A stretch of DNA of 64,000 bases from JALORV01 sp035429725 (GCA_035429725.1 DAOMFI010000002.1:1-64000), one strand, 5' to 3'; shown: positions 8,655 through 17,190, numbered from the stretch's first letter. Numbers and translations: made by a program. Notes: generated by a model not told the origin, from the letters alone.

Positions 8655-9058
8655 TTGATTGTGCGCGTTCATTTTGGGACAACCGGGACAAATCGCACGA
8701 AAAACAAGATCACCCCAACAACAGCACGGCCGCGATCAACAACCTGAGGCGACTCGGCGCACGCCGCGGACAGGCTCGGGACGAGGCGCGACGAATCGAA
8801 GCAGGGCTCGCAGGGCTGATCGAGAGGCGCGGGTTCAGGACGCTGCTGAACTGGGTGCCGCCGCGCGACGTGGAGGACGCCGGCGAAGTCGATCTGATCG
8901 CCTCCCTCGACGGGCATCTGTTCGTGATCGAGGTGAAGTCGACGTTCATGCGACGATCTCATCGGGAGGCGTGGTTGCACGCCACCACCACACTTCGCAA
9001 GGCCGGTCAGCAGCTTCGGCGCAAGGCAGAAGCGGTATCGCTGGCCATCGCCTCCGGG
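8651..9058 (+). pseudogene. PD-(D/E)XK-like nuclease domain protein, 3' truncated
   Basis: The GTG start at 8651 overlaps the integrase stop by four bases. The fragment reads as a helical N-terminus (residues 20-60) followed by DVEDAGEVDLIASLDGHLFV and IEVKSTFMRR, where Glu-Val-Asp and Glu-x-Lys resemble the D...ExK core of PD-(D/E)XK nucleases, then a helical TTTLRKAGQQLRRKAEAV. At about codon 135 the sequence runs into antisense of an acyl-CoA dehydrogenase start, so the remaining residues of the open frame (to 9181) are not native. Probably defective. A restriction- or defence-associated origin is possible but not shown. Confidence 0.6.
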
Positions 9059-9126
9059 AACTGCGCACACAGGTCGCGAATGGCATCGCGGATGCCCTGG
9101 AAGCGGTCGTCGGTAGTGCTCAGCAT
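9058..9126 (-). pseudogene. acyl-CoA dehydrogenase, N-terminal fragment of about 23 codons
   Basis: From ATG 9126 the minus strand reads MLSTTDDRFQGIRDAIRDLC then AQFPE. This matches the start of a group of acyl-CoA dehydrogenases in which the opening helix ends in ALCAQFPDEYW. At about 9058 it is cut and joined to the nuclease fragment. The intact gene would have been divergent from the IclR-type regulator at 9274, a common regulator-target arrangement, so the 9127-9273 spacer may still hold the old operator. The call rests on a short stretch. Confidence 0.5.
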
Positions 9127-9273
9127 GGCGTGCAGTCACCGAAGCATCGCGCGGTTCGGGCGGCGGAACAATTCGAAGTGACCGAAGACCGCGTTGTCGT
9201 CCGGGCTCATTTGCCGCGCTTGACGACTCAGGCTCGCGCGGCTACGGTGTGTTCGACGCCCCAAACGCAGTTC

Positions 9274-10104
9274 ATGCTTGTGAACGTATCTGTCAAGTCG
9301 GCCGCGAGGGTGCTCGACCTCCTCGAACTTTTCGCCGTTTCCCACGCGCCGATGGGCGTCAGCGAAGTGAGTCGCCTGCTCTCCATTCCGAAGAGCAGCG
9401 CGCAGTCCCTGCTGGCCACCCTCGTCTCGCGTGCCTATCTCGTGCGCAGCGGAGCGGCCTATGAGCTCCCACACGACCGGAAGCGCGGCAGATGGGTGGG
9501 CGGCGCGCTGCCGCGGCTGGTGAAGGTGGCCGAGCCGACAATGCAGCGGCTGGCCGAGGCGAGCGGCGAATCGGCGTTCCTGAACGTGCTGTTGCCCAAC
9601 GGCGAGCTCAAGTACGTCGCCAAGGCGGTAAGTTCGAACGTCGTTCGCTACGACGCCCCCCTGACCAGTACGCGGCCCGCGTACTGCACGTCCAGCGGAC
9701 TGCTGCTGCTCGCCCACCTGGACCCGGCTGAACTCGACGATTACTTTGCGCGCGTGAAGCTGGAGCGCCAGACACCGGAGACGGCCACGGACCGCCGCGC
9801 GCTCCTCGCGCTGCTCCAGCGCGCCCGCCGGCAGGGGTACGCGGAACTTCGCGATGCCCACGTGCAGGGCGCCACCGGAGTCGCGGCCCCGGTGTTCGAC
9901 TGCGGCGATCGACCCGTCGCGGCGCTGTCGCTCGCCGCCCCGACGGTCCGCTTCGCCAAGCGCCGCGCTACGCTTCGTCACCACGTCGTAGCCGCCGCGG
10001 GCGACCTGTCACGTCAGCTGCGACCGCGGACGAGCGCGACGGACCGCCGGACCGCGCAGTCCGTCGCCGAGCGCGACGCGCGGGCGGAGCGCCGCCCACG
10101 ATGA
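9274..10104 (+). CDS. IclR-family transcriptional regulator
   Basis: A 276-residue IclR-type regulator starting at ATG 9274. The winged HTH is at about residues 6-70 (VSEVSRLLSIPKSSAQSLLATLV), followed by the effector-binding domain (about 85-250) with the usual PAYCTSSGLLLLA and QGYAELRDAHVQGATGVAAP strands. The C-terminal tail (about 250-276) is Arg/Ala-rich and unconserved. Its stop overlaps the ATG of the fused CoA-transferase (ATGA at 10101), so it is the first gene of the acyl-CoA operon and probably controls it together with its own expression. The open frame extends upstream to 8659, but that part lies in gene debris. Confidence 0.88.
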   Translation: MLVNVSVKSAARVLDLLELFAVSHAPMGVSEVSRLLSIPKSSAQSLLATLVSRAYLVRSGAAYELPHDRKRGRWVGGALPRLVKVAEPTMQRLAEASGESAFLNVLLPNGELKYVAKAVSSNVVRYDAPLTSTRPAYCTSSGLLLLAHLDPAELDDYFARVKLERQTPETATDRRALLALLQRARRQGYAELRDAHVQGATGVAAPVFDCGDRPVAALSLAAPTVRFAKRRATLRHHVVAAAGDLSRQLRPRTSATDRRTAQSVAERDARAERRPR

Positions 10105-12509
10105 CTCAATCGCAGGGGAACGTCGAAACGCCATCCGCGCTGGCCGGCGTGCGCGTGGTGGACTGCACGGACGAACTCGGCGCGTACGGCCCGCGCCTGC
10201 TCGCCGCACTGGGCGCCGAGGTCGTTCGGCTGGTCGACGCCCGGTACGTCGCGGCCGCGCGCAGCCACGAGTACGACCTGTACTTCAACGCCGATAAGGC
10301 GGTGGTCGTCGTCGACCCAAAGGACGACGCCCGGAGGAGGGAGGTGGTGCGACTGGTCGAGCACGCGGACGTCGTCATCGAAAGCGTCGATCACTGGCTG
10401 CTAAAAACCCTCGGCTTGACGGCCCAACGCATCGCGCACGCCAACCCGCGGGCAGTCCACACGCGCATCGCGACGCTGGGGCTCGACGGCCCCGATGCCC
10501 GCCAGCGCGCGTCCGACCTCACCCTGATGGCGCGCGGCGGCCTGATGTGGCTCGCGGGCGAGCCGGACCGACCGCCGCTGCGAGCCGCCGGCCACCAGAG
10601 TGCGATCGCCGTCGGCTTGTACGCGGCCGTCGGCAGCCTGATGGCCCTGCTGGCGGCCGAAGCGAGCGGGCGCGGACAGCGCGTCGACGTGTCTGGCCTC
10701 GAAGTCGTCGCCACGGCCTTGGAGAACGCGGTGCAGTTCTGGGACCTGGAGCGGACCGTGCGCAAGCGCGTCGGCAGCCGGCCGCGCGAAGCGGGATCCG
10801 GGCTCTTTCGCTGCCGGGACGGGGACGTCTACATGATGGCCGGACGCCTGAACACGCCGCGCGGCTGGGTGGCGATCGTAGAGTGGCTGAACGAGGCGGG
10901 CACGGCGGGCGCGCGCGCGCTCGAGGAGCCGCAGTGGACGGACTACGCGTTTCGCGCCACGCCGGAGGCGACGGCGCATTTCCTCGAAGTTTTCGGCCGC
11001 TTTGCGGCTGAGCGCCGCATGGTGGACCTCTACGAGGAAGGGCAGCGGCGCGGCATCGTCATCTGCCCGCTGAACACGCCGCGCGACCTCCTTGCCGACC
11101 GGCAACTGCGCCACCGGCGCTTCTTCGTGCCGATGGACATCGGCGGCGCACGGCGGCTGGTGCCGCGCGGGCCGTTCCGGATGTCGGCCACGCCGCTGCG
11201 CGCGCCGTCGGCCCCCCGCGTGGTGGACGCCGCGTCGATCGAGTGGAAGTCGACACCGGTCGCCCTCGCCGCGCCCGGGTCGATGCCGGGAGGCGCGCTG
11301 CCGCTGGCGGGCCTTCGCGTCGCCGACTTCACCTGGGTTGGTGCCGGGCCCTTCGCCACCAAGCTGCTGGCCGACCACGGGGCCGAAGTGATCAAAATCG
11401 AAAGCGCGGGACGTCTTGACGCGCTGCGCACCATGCCCCCGTACCCCGGGGGCAAGCCCGGCATCAATCGGTCGGGCTACTTCGCGAACCGCAACACCAG
11501 CAAGAAGAGCGTCGCGCTGAACCTCGGCGATTGGCGCGGGATCGAGCTCGCGCGACGCCTGATCGCCGAAAGTGACATCGTCGCCAACAGTTTCACCGCC
11601 GGCACCATGGAGAAGTGGGGTCTCGGCTACGAGGACTGCCGTGCGCTGCGCGCGGACATCATCTACCTGTCGATGCCGATGCACGGCGGCGATGGGCCGC
11701 ACGGGCAGTTCCTCGGCTACGGCGCGGCGATGAGCGCGCTGTCCGGCCTGTACGCCACGACCGGGTACCGCGACGGCCGGCCGACGGGCACCGGCACGAA
11801 CTATCCCGACCACGTCCCCAATCCCTGCCACGCGGCCGTCGCGCTGCTCGCGGCGCTCCGGCACCGCCGCCGCACCGGACAGGGCCAGTCGATCGAGCTC
11901 AGCCAGGTCGAGTCCACCGTGTGCGCGCTGGGACCGCTGGTGCTCGCCGCCCAGGCCCGTGACGGCGCCGCCTGGCCCCGGCTGGGAAACCGCGAACCGG
12001 GGGTCGCGCCGCACGGCGTGTATCCGGCGCGTGGCGACGACCGCTGGATCGCGATCGCCTGCTGGAACGACGACGACTGGTCTGCGCTGTGCCGCCTGGC
12101 CAACGGCGGCTGGGACAACGACCTTCGCTTTGCCACCCTGCAGGCCCGCCTCGAGCACGAGGACGCGCTCGACGAGGCGATCGGACGCTGGACCGCGTCG
12201 CACGATGCGTTCGTCCTCGCGGAGCAATTGCAGCATGCGGGCCTCGACGCCGCGCCCGTGCAGCATGCGCGCGATGTGGTCGAGCGTGACCCTCAACTGC
12301 GCCACGCGGGACACTGGATCCGCCTGTCGCACCCGGAGATGGGAGATTGTCTCTACAACGCTCCACCGTTTCACCTCGAAACGACACCCGGAACGCTGCG
12401 CAGCCCCGCACCCCGGCTCGGTGAGCACACCGACGAAGTGCTTGGGTCCGTGCTCGGCCTGGCGCAGGACGAAATCGACCGGCTGCGTGCCGCCGGAGTG
12501 TTGACGTGA
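10101..12509 (+). CDS. fused (tandem) CaiB/BaiF family III CoA-transferase
   Basis: An 802-residue protein with two complete family III CoA-transferase domains (about 12-385 and 400-802). Family members transfer CoA between carboxylic acids using one Asp as nucleophile. In the C-terminal half this Asp is present (Asp570 in NYPDHVPN, ahead of the conserved AAVALLAAL helix). In the N-terminal half the equivalent position is Ala168 (GHQSAIAVGLYAA), so that half should be unable to form the aspartyl-CoA intermediate. Single-domain enzymes work as interlocked homodimers; the fusion may be an internal pseudo-dimer with one active site. It overlaps the IclR gene by four bases and leads into the dehydrogenase. 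The substrate acid is unknown. Confidence 0.9.
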   Translation: MTQSQGNVETPSALAGVRVVDCTDELGAYGPRLLAALGAEVVRLVDARYVAAARSHEYDLYFNADKAVVVVDPKDDARRREVVRLVEHADVVIESVDHWLLKTLGLTAQRIAHANPRAVHTRIATLGLDGPDARQRASDLTLMARGGLMWLAGEPDRPPLRAAGHQSAIAVGLYAAVGSLMALLAAEASGRGQRVDVSGLEVVATALENAVQFWDLERTVRKRVGSRPREAGSGLFRCRDGDVYMMAGRLNTPRGWVAIVEWLNEAGTAGARALEEPQWTDYAFRATPEATAHFLEVFGRFAAERRMVDLYEEGQRRGIVICPLNTPRDLLADRQLRHRRFFVPMDIGGARRLVPRGPFRMSATPLRAPSAPRVVDAASIEWKSTPVALAAPGSMPGGALPLAGLRVADFTWVGAGPFATKLLADHGAEVIKIESAGRLDALRTMPPYPGGKPGINRSGYFANRNTSKKSVALNLGDWRGIELARRLIAESDIVANSFTAGTMEKWGLGYEDCRALRADIIYLSMPMHGGDGPHGQFLGYGAAMSALSGLYATTGYRDGRPTGTGTNYPDHVPNPCHAAVALLAALRHRRRTGQGQSIELSQVESTVCALGPLVLAAQARDGAAWPRLGNREPGVAPHGVYPARGDDRWIAIACWNDDDWSALCRLANGGWDNDLRFATLQARLEHEDALDEAIGRWTASHDAFVLAEQLQHAGLDAAPVQHARDVVERDPQLRHAGHWIRLSHPEMGDCLYNAPPFHLETTPGTLRSPAPRLGEHTDEVLGSVLGLAQDEIDRLRAAGVLT

Positions 12510-12576
12510 CGGGCGCGGGCGCGTCGGAACGACGGGCTGCGCGCCGGTTGCCATCCCGATAACGAGGAGGACGCCC

Positions 12577-13761
12577 GTGGACTTCGAGTTGACGGACGAC
12601 ATTCGACAGATCGGCGATACCGTTCGCCGGTTCGTGTCGGACGAACTGATGCCGCTCGAGAAGACCGTGATCGAACGGGACGCCGCGCGCGCCATGAGCG
12701 GAACCGAGCCGCTCATCCCGCCCGACGCCAACGCCCGGCTGCTGGCAAAGGCGCGCGAGATCGGACTCTGGGGCATCGACGTGCCCGAGGAGTACGGCGG
12801 CCTCGGGCTCGGTGCGCTCGCCAAGTGCGTCGTCCTCGAGGAACTGAACCGCACGATCGTTCCCTTCGTCTTCCCGCCGGAAACGCCGAACCTGCACATG
12901 CTGATGGCGTGCTGTACCGCACAGCAGAAGGAGCGCTACCTGCTGCCGTACGCGCGCGGCGAGGTTCACTCGTCGTTGTGCCTCACGGAACCCGGCGCGG
13001 GATCCGATGCGGCGGCGGTCGAGATGCGGGCCGTCCGGCGGGGCGACCGGTGGGTGCTGAACGGCACGAAGATGTTCGTCACCCGCGCCGAGGAGGCGGC
13101 GTTCTTCATCGTGATCGCACTGACGGACCGCGCGAAGCGCGCGCGTGGCGGCATCACGGCCTTCCTCGTCGACCGCGACACCCCGGGCGTGAAGCTGGTG
13201 CGTCCGATCCCGATGATCGGCGGGCACCGGCCCTGGGAAGTGCTGTTCGAGGACGTCGAAGTCGGCGACGACCAGGTGCTCGGCGAGGTCGGGCAGGCAT
13301 TCGTGCCGCTGCAGAACCGGCTCGGCGTGCGGCGGCTGGAGATCGGCACGCGCTGCGTCGGGCAGGCCCGTCGGGCGCTCGACATGCTGCTCGAGCAGGC
13401 GCGTGTGCGAAAGACCTTCGGACAGTTGCTGCAGGATCGGCAGGCGGTGCAGTGGTGGATCGCCGATTCCGCCGTCGACATCCACGCCACGCGGCTGATG
13501 GCCTGGCAGGCCGCGTGGCGCGCCGACGGCGGCGAGACCGACTTGCGGCTGGAGTCCTCGATGATCAAGATCTTCGCCACCGAGATGGTCGGCCGCGTGG
13601 TCGACCGCGCGATGCAGGCCTATGGCGGCTACGGCATGAGCCGGGACCTGCCGCTCGAGTTCCTGTACCGCACCGTCCGCATGCACCGCATCTACGAGGG
13701 GCCGACCGAGATCCACCGCTGGCAGGTGGCGAAGCACCTGCTGCGGGGCCGGGCGATCTGA
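12577..13761 (+). CDS. acyl-CoA dehydrogenase
   Basis: FAD-dependent acyl-CoA dehydrogenase of 394 residues, complete, starting at GTG 12577 behind GAGGAGG. The FAD/substrate region LCLTEPGAGSDAAAVEMRAV and the C-terminal MQAYGGYGMSRDLPLEFLYR are intact. The catalytic base is present as Glu in RIYEGPTEIHR near residue 375. It would oxidise the acyl-CoA made by the upstream CoA-transferase to the enoyl-CoA, passing electrons to an ETF encoded elsewhere. It belongs to the 10.1-16.1 kb operon; the next gene follows after 10 bases. Confidence 0.93.
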   Translation: MDFELTDDIRQIGDTVRRFVSDELMPLEKTVIERDAARAMSGTEPLIPPDANARLLAKAREIGLWGIDVPEEYGGLGLGALAKCVVLEELNRTIVPFVFPPETPNLHMLMACCTAQQKERYLLPYARGEVHSSLCLTEPGAGSDAAAVEMRAVRRGDRWVLNGTKMFVTRAEEAAFFIVIALTDRAKRARGGITAFLVDRDTPGVKLVRPIPMIGGHRPWEVLFEDVEVGDDQVLGEVGQAFVPLQNRLGVRRLEIGTRCVGQARRALDMLLEQARVRKTFGQLLQDRQAVQWWIADSAVDIHATRLMAWQAAWRADGGETDLRLESSMIKIFATEMVGRVVDRAMQAYGGYGMSRDLPLEFLYRTVRMHRIYEGPTEIHRWQVAKHLLRGRAI

Positions 13762-13771
13762 GGGGAGAACG

Positions 13772-14545
13772 ATGTCACTCGTCTACGAAAAGAACGGACC
13801 CGTGGCGGTCGTCCGGCTAAACCGCCCTGATGCGTTGAACTCGATCGACCCGCCCACGCGCGATGCGCTGCGCGATGCCTGGATCGACATCGCGCGCGAC
13901 GACGCGGTGCGGGTGGCGATCCTGACCGGCACGGGCGACAAGGCGTTCTGCACGGGGACCGACCTCCGCGCCTCGCCATCGCCGACGGGAAGCTTCGCCG
14001 AGCAGATGCTGACGACCGGTAAGCGCAACCTGACCGACGGGATGCAGATGCCCAAGCCCATCATCGCCGCGATCAACGGTTACGCGATGGGCGGGGGGCT
14101 GGAGCTCGCGCTGGCCTGCGACCTGCGCATCGCGACCGACAATGCCTCGTTCGCGCTGTCGGAGGTGAAACTCGGCTCGCTCGCCGGCTCCGGCGGCACG
14201 CAACGGCTGATCCGCGCGATCCCGCAGGCGGTCGCGATGAAGATGCTGCTGACGGGTGAGCGAATCGACGCGCGGGAGGCGCACCGCGTCGGGCTGGTCA
14301 GCGACGTCACGCCGCCCGACCAGCTGATGCCGCTCGCCCTGCAACTAGCCGAGCGCATCTGCGACAACGCGCCGTTGTCGGTGCGCGCGACGAAACTCGC
14401 GGCCCTGCGCGGGCGCGAGATGTCGATCGACGGCGGCCTCGCGCTGGAACAGTCGCTGTTCGGCCTGCTGCGCGACACCGAGGACCGCGCCGAGGGCCGC
14501 AAGGCTTTCGCCGAGAAACGCAAGCCGCGCTACAAGGGGCGCTGA
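13772..14545 (+). CDS. enoyl-CoA hydratase/isomerase family protein
   Basis: Crotonase-fold protein of 257 residues. The oxyanion-hole loop AINGYAMGGGLELALACDLR and the second loop ALSEVKLGSLAGSGGTQRL are intact. Both hydratase glutamates appear present (GGLELAL and LSEVKLG), so water addition to an enoyl-CoA is the likely reaction. The usual C-terminal helix with FAEKRKPRYKGR closes the protein. ATG 13772 follows GGGGAGAAC. It is one base before the GTG of the thiolase-fold gene, so the two are translationally coupled. Its product, a beta-hydroxyacyl-CoA, would be the substrate of the putative aldolase encoded next. Confidence 0.92.
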   Translation: MSLVYEKNGPVAVVRLNRPDALNSIDPPTRDALRDAWIDIARDDAVRVAILTGTGDKAFCTGTDLRASPSPTGSFAEQMLTTGKRNLTDGMQMPKPIIAAINGYAMGGGLELALACDLRIATDNASFALSEVKLGSLAGSGGTQRLIRAIPQAVAMKMLLTGERIDAREAHRVGLVSDVTPPDQLMPLALQLAERICDNAPLSVRATKLAALRGREMSIDGGLALEQSLFGLLRDTEDRAEGRKAFAEKRKPRYKGR

Positions 14546-14546
14546 C

Positions 14547-15692
14547 GTGCCGGACATGAAGGACAGGGCCGCCATCTGCGGCGTGGGCGCCTCCCGCCAG
14601 GGGCGCGTCGACGGCTCGACCCCGATCAGCCTGGCGGTCGAGGCGTTCCGGAAGGCGCTCGACGACTCCGGGCTCGCGAAGTCGGACATCGACGGACTGC
14701 TCACGATGCCGGGCACGACCTCGGCCGAGGGCGCGCGGCATTACCTGCACCTGGGCGAGGTCCTGGGCATCAACCCGCGCTACACGGGCTCGAAGTTCCT
14801 CGGTGGCGGCACGGCGGGCGTGCTGGTGCAGGAAGCGGCGCTCGCGGTCGCCGCCGGCATGGCGAACTACGTGGCGTGCGTCTTCGGCGACGCCGCCAAG
14901 ACAGGCAAATCGCGCTTCGCCGGTTCTTACGGCTGGGGCGATTCGTGGGGCATCTGGGGGATGTTCTCGGCGGCGGCCAACTCGGCGGTCTCGGCCAGCC
15001 GGCACATGGCGCTCTACGGAACCACCTCGCGTCACCTCGCCGAAGTCGCCGTCGCCTGCCGCCATCACGCGTCGCTGAACCCCGAGGCAGTGATGCGCGA
15101 GCCGATTACGATCGACGATCACCAGACGTCGCGCTGGATCGTCGAGCCGCTGCGCCTGCTCGACTGCTGCCTGATCAGCGACGGCGGCGTCTGCATCATC
15201 GTCACCACCGCCGAGCGCGCGCGCGACCTCGCGCAGCCCGCGGTGCCGATCATGGGGATGGGCCAGGCGCACACCATGCAGATGCTGGAGCATCCGGAAT
15301 GGTGGTACGTGCCGCACCAGAAGGACGCCGTGGAGGCCGCCTTCCGGATGGCGGGCGTTGGACCGCGCGACATCGACGTCGCGCAACTCTACGATAACTT
15401 CACGATGTCGGTGCTGCTGTGGCTGGAGCACGCGGGCTTCTGCGAGCGGGGCGAGGCCGGTCCCTTCGTCGAAGGGGGGCGCATCCGCCTCGGGGGCGAA
15501 CTGCCGGTCAACACGGCGGGTGGCAACCTGTCCGAGTCGTACATGGAAGGCTGGCTGCACATCGTCGAGGGCGTCCGGCAGATGCGCGGCGCCTGCGGGC
15601 CGAGGCAGGTGCCGGACGCCGAACTGTGCCTGGTCACCGGACGCGGGATGACGCTGAACTGCAGCAACTCGCTCGTCCTGCGCAAGGACTAA
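14547..15692 (+). CDS. thiolase-fold protein without catalytic Cys; probable Ltp2-type retro-aldolase subunit
   Basis: Thiolase-superfamily protein of 381 residues from GTG 14547 (ATG 14556 is an alternative). Where true thiolases have the nucleophilic Cys the sequence is SKFLGGGTAG (residues 82-91), so acyl transfer through Cys is not possible. The C-terminal half carries YDNFT (Tyr282) and LPVNTAGGNLSESYMEG (Tyr332), motifs of the SCP-x/Ltp2 branch. Ltp2 proteins work with a DUF35 partner as CoA-dependent retro-aldolases in sterol side-chain removal, and a DUF35 gene follows directly. I infer that this pair cleaves the beta-hydroxyacyl-CoA made by the hydratase. A lipid-transfer-like or unrelated role is the alternative. 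Confidence 0.8.
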   Translation: MPDMKDRAAICGVGASRQGRVDGSTPISLAVEAFRKALDDSGLAKSDIDGLLTMPGTTSAEGARHYLHLGEVLGINPRYTGSKFLGGGTAGVLVQEAALAVAAGMANYVACVFGDAAKTGKSRFAGSYGWGDSWGIWGMFSAAANSAVSASRHMALYGTTSRHLAEVAVACRHHASLNPEAVMREPITIDDHQTSRWIVEPLRLLDCCLISDGGVCIIVTTAERARDLAQPAVPIMGMGQAHTMQMLEHPEWWYVPHQKDAVEAAFRMAGVGPRDIDVAQLYDNFTMSVLLWLEHAGFCERGEAGPFVEGGRIRLGGELPVNTAGGNLSESYMEGWLHIVEGVRQMRGACGPRQVPDAELCLVTGRGMTLNCSNSLVLRKD

Positions 15693-15705
15693 ACGGAACG
15701 ACGCG

Positions 15706-16113
15706 ATGGTTGACTACCAGAAGCCGCTGCCGGAACTGACGGCCGAGAACCGTCCCTTCTGGGACGCGTGCCGCGAAGGACGCCTGGCTATGCAGCGCTG
15801 CGGAGCCTGCGGCCACGTCCGCTATCCGGTGTCGGCGCTCTGTCCCCGGTGCCTCTCCGAGCAGGCGCAATGGATCGACCTGAGCGGGGCGGGGCAGGTG
15901 ATGGCGCGGCTCGTGTTCCATCAGGTCTATCACAAGGCCTTCGCGAACGACGTTCCCTACAACGTCGTGCTGGTACAGCTCGACGAAGGGCCGCGGATGT
16001 TCTCGAACGTCGTCGGCGTACCGAACGAGCGCGTGCAGGTCGGCATGCGCGTCCGGGTGACTTTCGACGCAGTGACGCCCGAGATCACGATTCCGCGGTT
16101 CCGGCCGGCGTGA
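15706..16113 (+). CDS. DUF35 Zn-ribbon/OB-fold protein, probable aldolase partner
   Basis: A 135-residue protein with an N-terminal helix (FWDACREGRLAMQRC), a rubredoxin-like zinc ribbon (Cys32, Cys35, Cys46, Cys49) and a C-terminal OB-fold (about 55-130) that in this family contacts acyl-CoA. DUF35 proteins are obligate partners of Cys-less thiolase-like proteins, for example ChsH2 with Ltp2. The gene begins 13 bases after the thiolase-fold gene and is the last of the operon. There is no 3-hydroxyacyl-CoA dehydrogenase or genuine thiolase in the operon, which supports an aldolytic rather than thiolytic end step. Confidence 0.88.
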   Translation: MVDYQKPLPELTAENRPFWDACREGRLAMQRCGACGHVRYPVSALCPRCLSEQAQWIDLSGAGQVMARLVFHQVYHKAFANDVPYNVVLVQLDEGPRMFSNVVGVPNERVQVGMRVRVTFDAVTPEITIPRFRPA

Positions 16114-16273
16114 CTCCGCGCCGGGAGCCGAGCGCGAGCGCGTGTTCCACATTCCGGCCGCGCCGATCCTCGACCATCGGAGCTCGCCGACCGGTGGCCG
16201 ATGCCGCTTGTGTCGAGGCGCACGCTGCGCAATGCTCCCAGTGGGGGCACGATGAACAACACAGGAGACAGCC

Positions 16274-16421
16274 ATGAACGTTGATCTCGCGCGACGGGCG
16301 CTGCTGGCCGCCGCTGGCCGTCGGCGCGCAGGCCAGCTACCCGAACAAGCCGATCCGCCTGCTCGTCGGCGTGCCGCCGGGCGGAACCACCGATCTCGTG
16401 GCGCGGCTCGTCGGCGACTAG
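16274..16421 (+). pseudogene. Bug/TctC-type solute-binding protein, 5' fragment
   Basis: ATG 16274 follows GGAGACAGCC and begins a signal-peptide-like sequence (RRALLAA). A one-base frameshift near 16315 is needed to join it to the mature part, which reads YPNKPIRLLVGVPPGGTTDL then VARLVGD, the diagnostic start of Bug (TctC-like) extracytoplasmic binding proteins. The frame ends at TAG 16419-16421. The continuation of the same protein is found 8.6 kb downstream at 25041. TAGC occurs at both break points (16419-16422 and 25038-25041). With a frameshift and a large insertion the gene is dead. It lies just behind the aldolase operon and may have encoded the periplasmic binding protein for its substrate. 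Confidence 0.85.
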
Positions 16422-16423
16422 CC

Positions 16424-16801
16424 TCGCAGCGCCCAGCGCCCCATCCCAGCCAGTTCATCCAGATCCCCTTCGAGCCACCTCAGCTCTCGGCGCTCGCCGT
16501 CGAGCGCAGCGCAGCATCAAGCCAGGCACTGGAGCCTAGCAATGATGCCATCAAGGAAATTCGGAAGTACCTGCAAAGAAACCCGAAACGCGAATCTTCG
16601 AGAACGCTGGCACGCCTGGCGGCGGCCCTCGCGGAGGAAAACGAGTTTCCGCTCGCGGGACTCTATCGCCTCGATTACGACGCGTTCGAACTCGCGATGC
16701 AGCTGATGCAGGACTGGCGGCTCGATCGCTATTACGCAGCGCGGATCAAGCTCTTCGACGTCGTGCTGAACGACGTTCTGCCGGACCTCAAGGATCAGTG
16801 A
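16424..16801 (+). CDS. hypothetical protein, start not defined
   Basis: An open frame inside the insert that splits the Bug gene. The part that looks coding begins around 16445 and encodes about 115 residues: a variable N-terminus, then EIRKYLQRNPKRESSRTLAR, LAAALAEENEFPLAGLYRLD and a helical, charged C-terminus ending LFDVVLNDVLPDLKDQ. It is probably a small soluble all-helical protein, or the C-terminal piece of a longer one, since no convincing start codon and ribosome site lie in frame and the upstream frame belongs to the Bug fragment. It converges with the DUF5132 gene, with only two bases between the stop codons. I do not recognise the family. Confidence 0.5.
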   Translation, partial: SQRPAPHPSQFIQIPFEPPQLSALAVERSAASSQALEPSNDAIKEIRKYLQRNPKRESSRTLARLAAALAEENEFPLAGLYRLDYDAFELAMQLMQDWRLDRYYAARIKLFDVVLNDVLPDLKDQ

Positions 16802-16803
16802 GA

Positions 16804-17190
16804 TCAGTGCGGCTTGCTCGCGGCGCTGGCGGTGGCCCGGCGCCGCGAAGCCCGGCGTTTCGGCGCTGCGCGCGGCTGAACCGCTTCGGGTACCGACTCC
16901 GACTTCGCACTGGTTGCCGCGGCAGCCGCGACGGATGCGGTGGCGAAGGCCTGCGCGTCGATATCCTGGCGTGCATCCTCGCGGACCTCGGCCCAGAGGT
17001 CGGTCAGTTCCTCGCGCGACTCGGCGAGCGCTCCGGCGACGCGTTCGACACCGCCTGCCACCGCGCGCGCCACGCGCCGAAGCACCTGCGGGTCGCGCGC
17101 GACGACGAACCCGGCAGCGAACCCGAGCGCGCCGACCGCAGCAATGCCGAGCACGACGGCTCCGGGTTTCAACAGGTCACTTGCATTCAT
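16804..17190 (-). CDS. DUF5132-like small membrane protein
   Basis: A 128-residue protein with one hydrophobic segment at about residues 10-32 (GAVVLGIAAVGALGFAAGFV), an amphipathic helical region with many Glu/Arg residues (ESREELTDLWAEVREDAR) and an Ala/Lys/Arg-rich tail. This matches small DUF5132-type proteins, which tend to be encoded beside P-type ATPase genes. Its ATG starts immediately after the stop of the ATPase-like gene (17191), so all three genes (22304 to 16804) form one minus-strand operon. It may be a membrane accessory of the ATPase; no biochemical role is known to me. Confidence 0.65.
   Translation of the reverse strand: MNASDLLKPGAVVLGIAAVGALGFAAGFVVARDPQVLRRVARAVAGGVERVAGALAESREELTDLWAEVREDARQDIDAQAFATASVAAAAATSAKSESVPEAVQPRAAPKRRASRRRATASAASKPH

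Noticed and set aside
10401..12899. Very long minus-strand open frame (832 codons) opposite the fused CoA-transferase
   Set aside because: Composition-driven antisense shadow in high-GC DNA. The plus strand encodes a recognisable family and the antisense product is Arg/His/Pro-rich without any domain. The same holds for the long frames at 59622-62273 (minus), 39216-42065 (minus), 17788-19581 (plus) and 316-1617 (minus).
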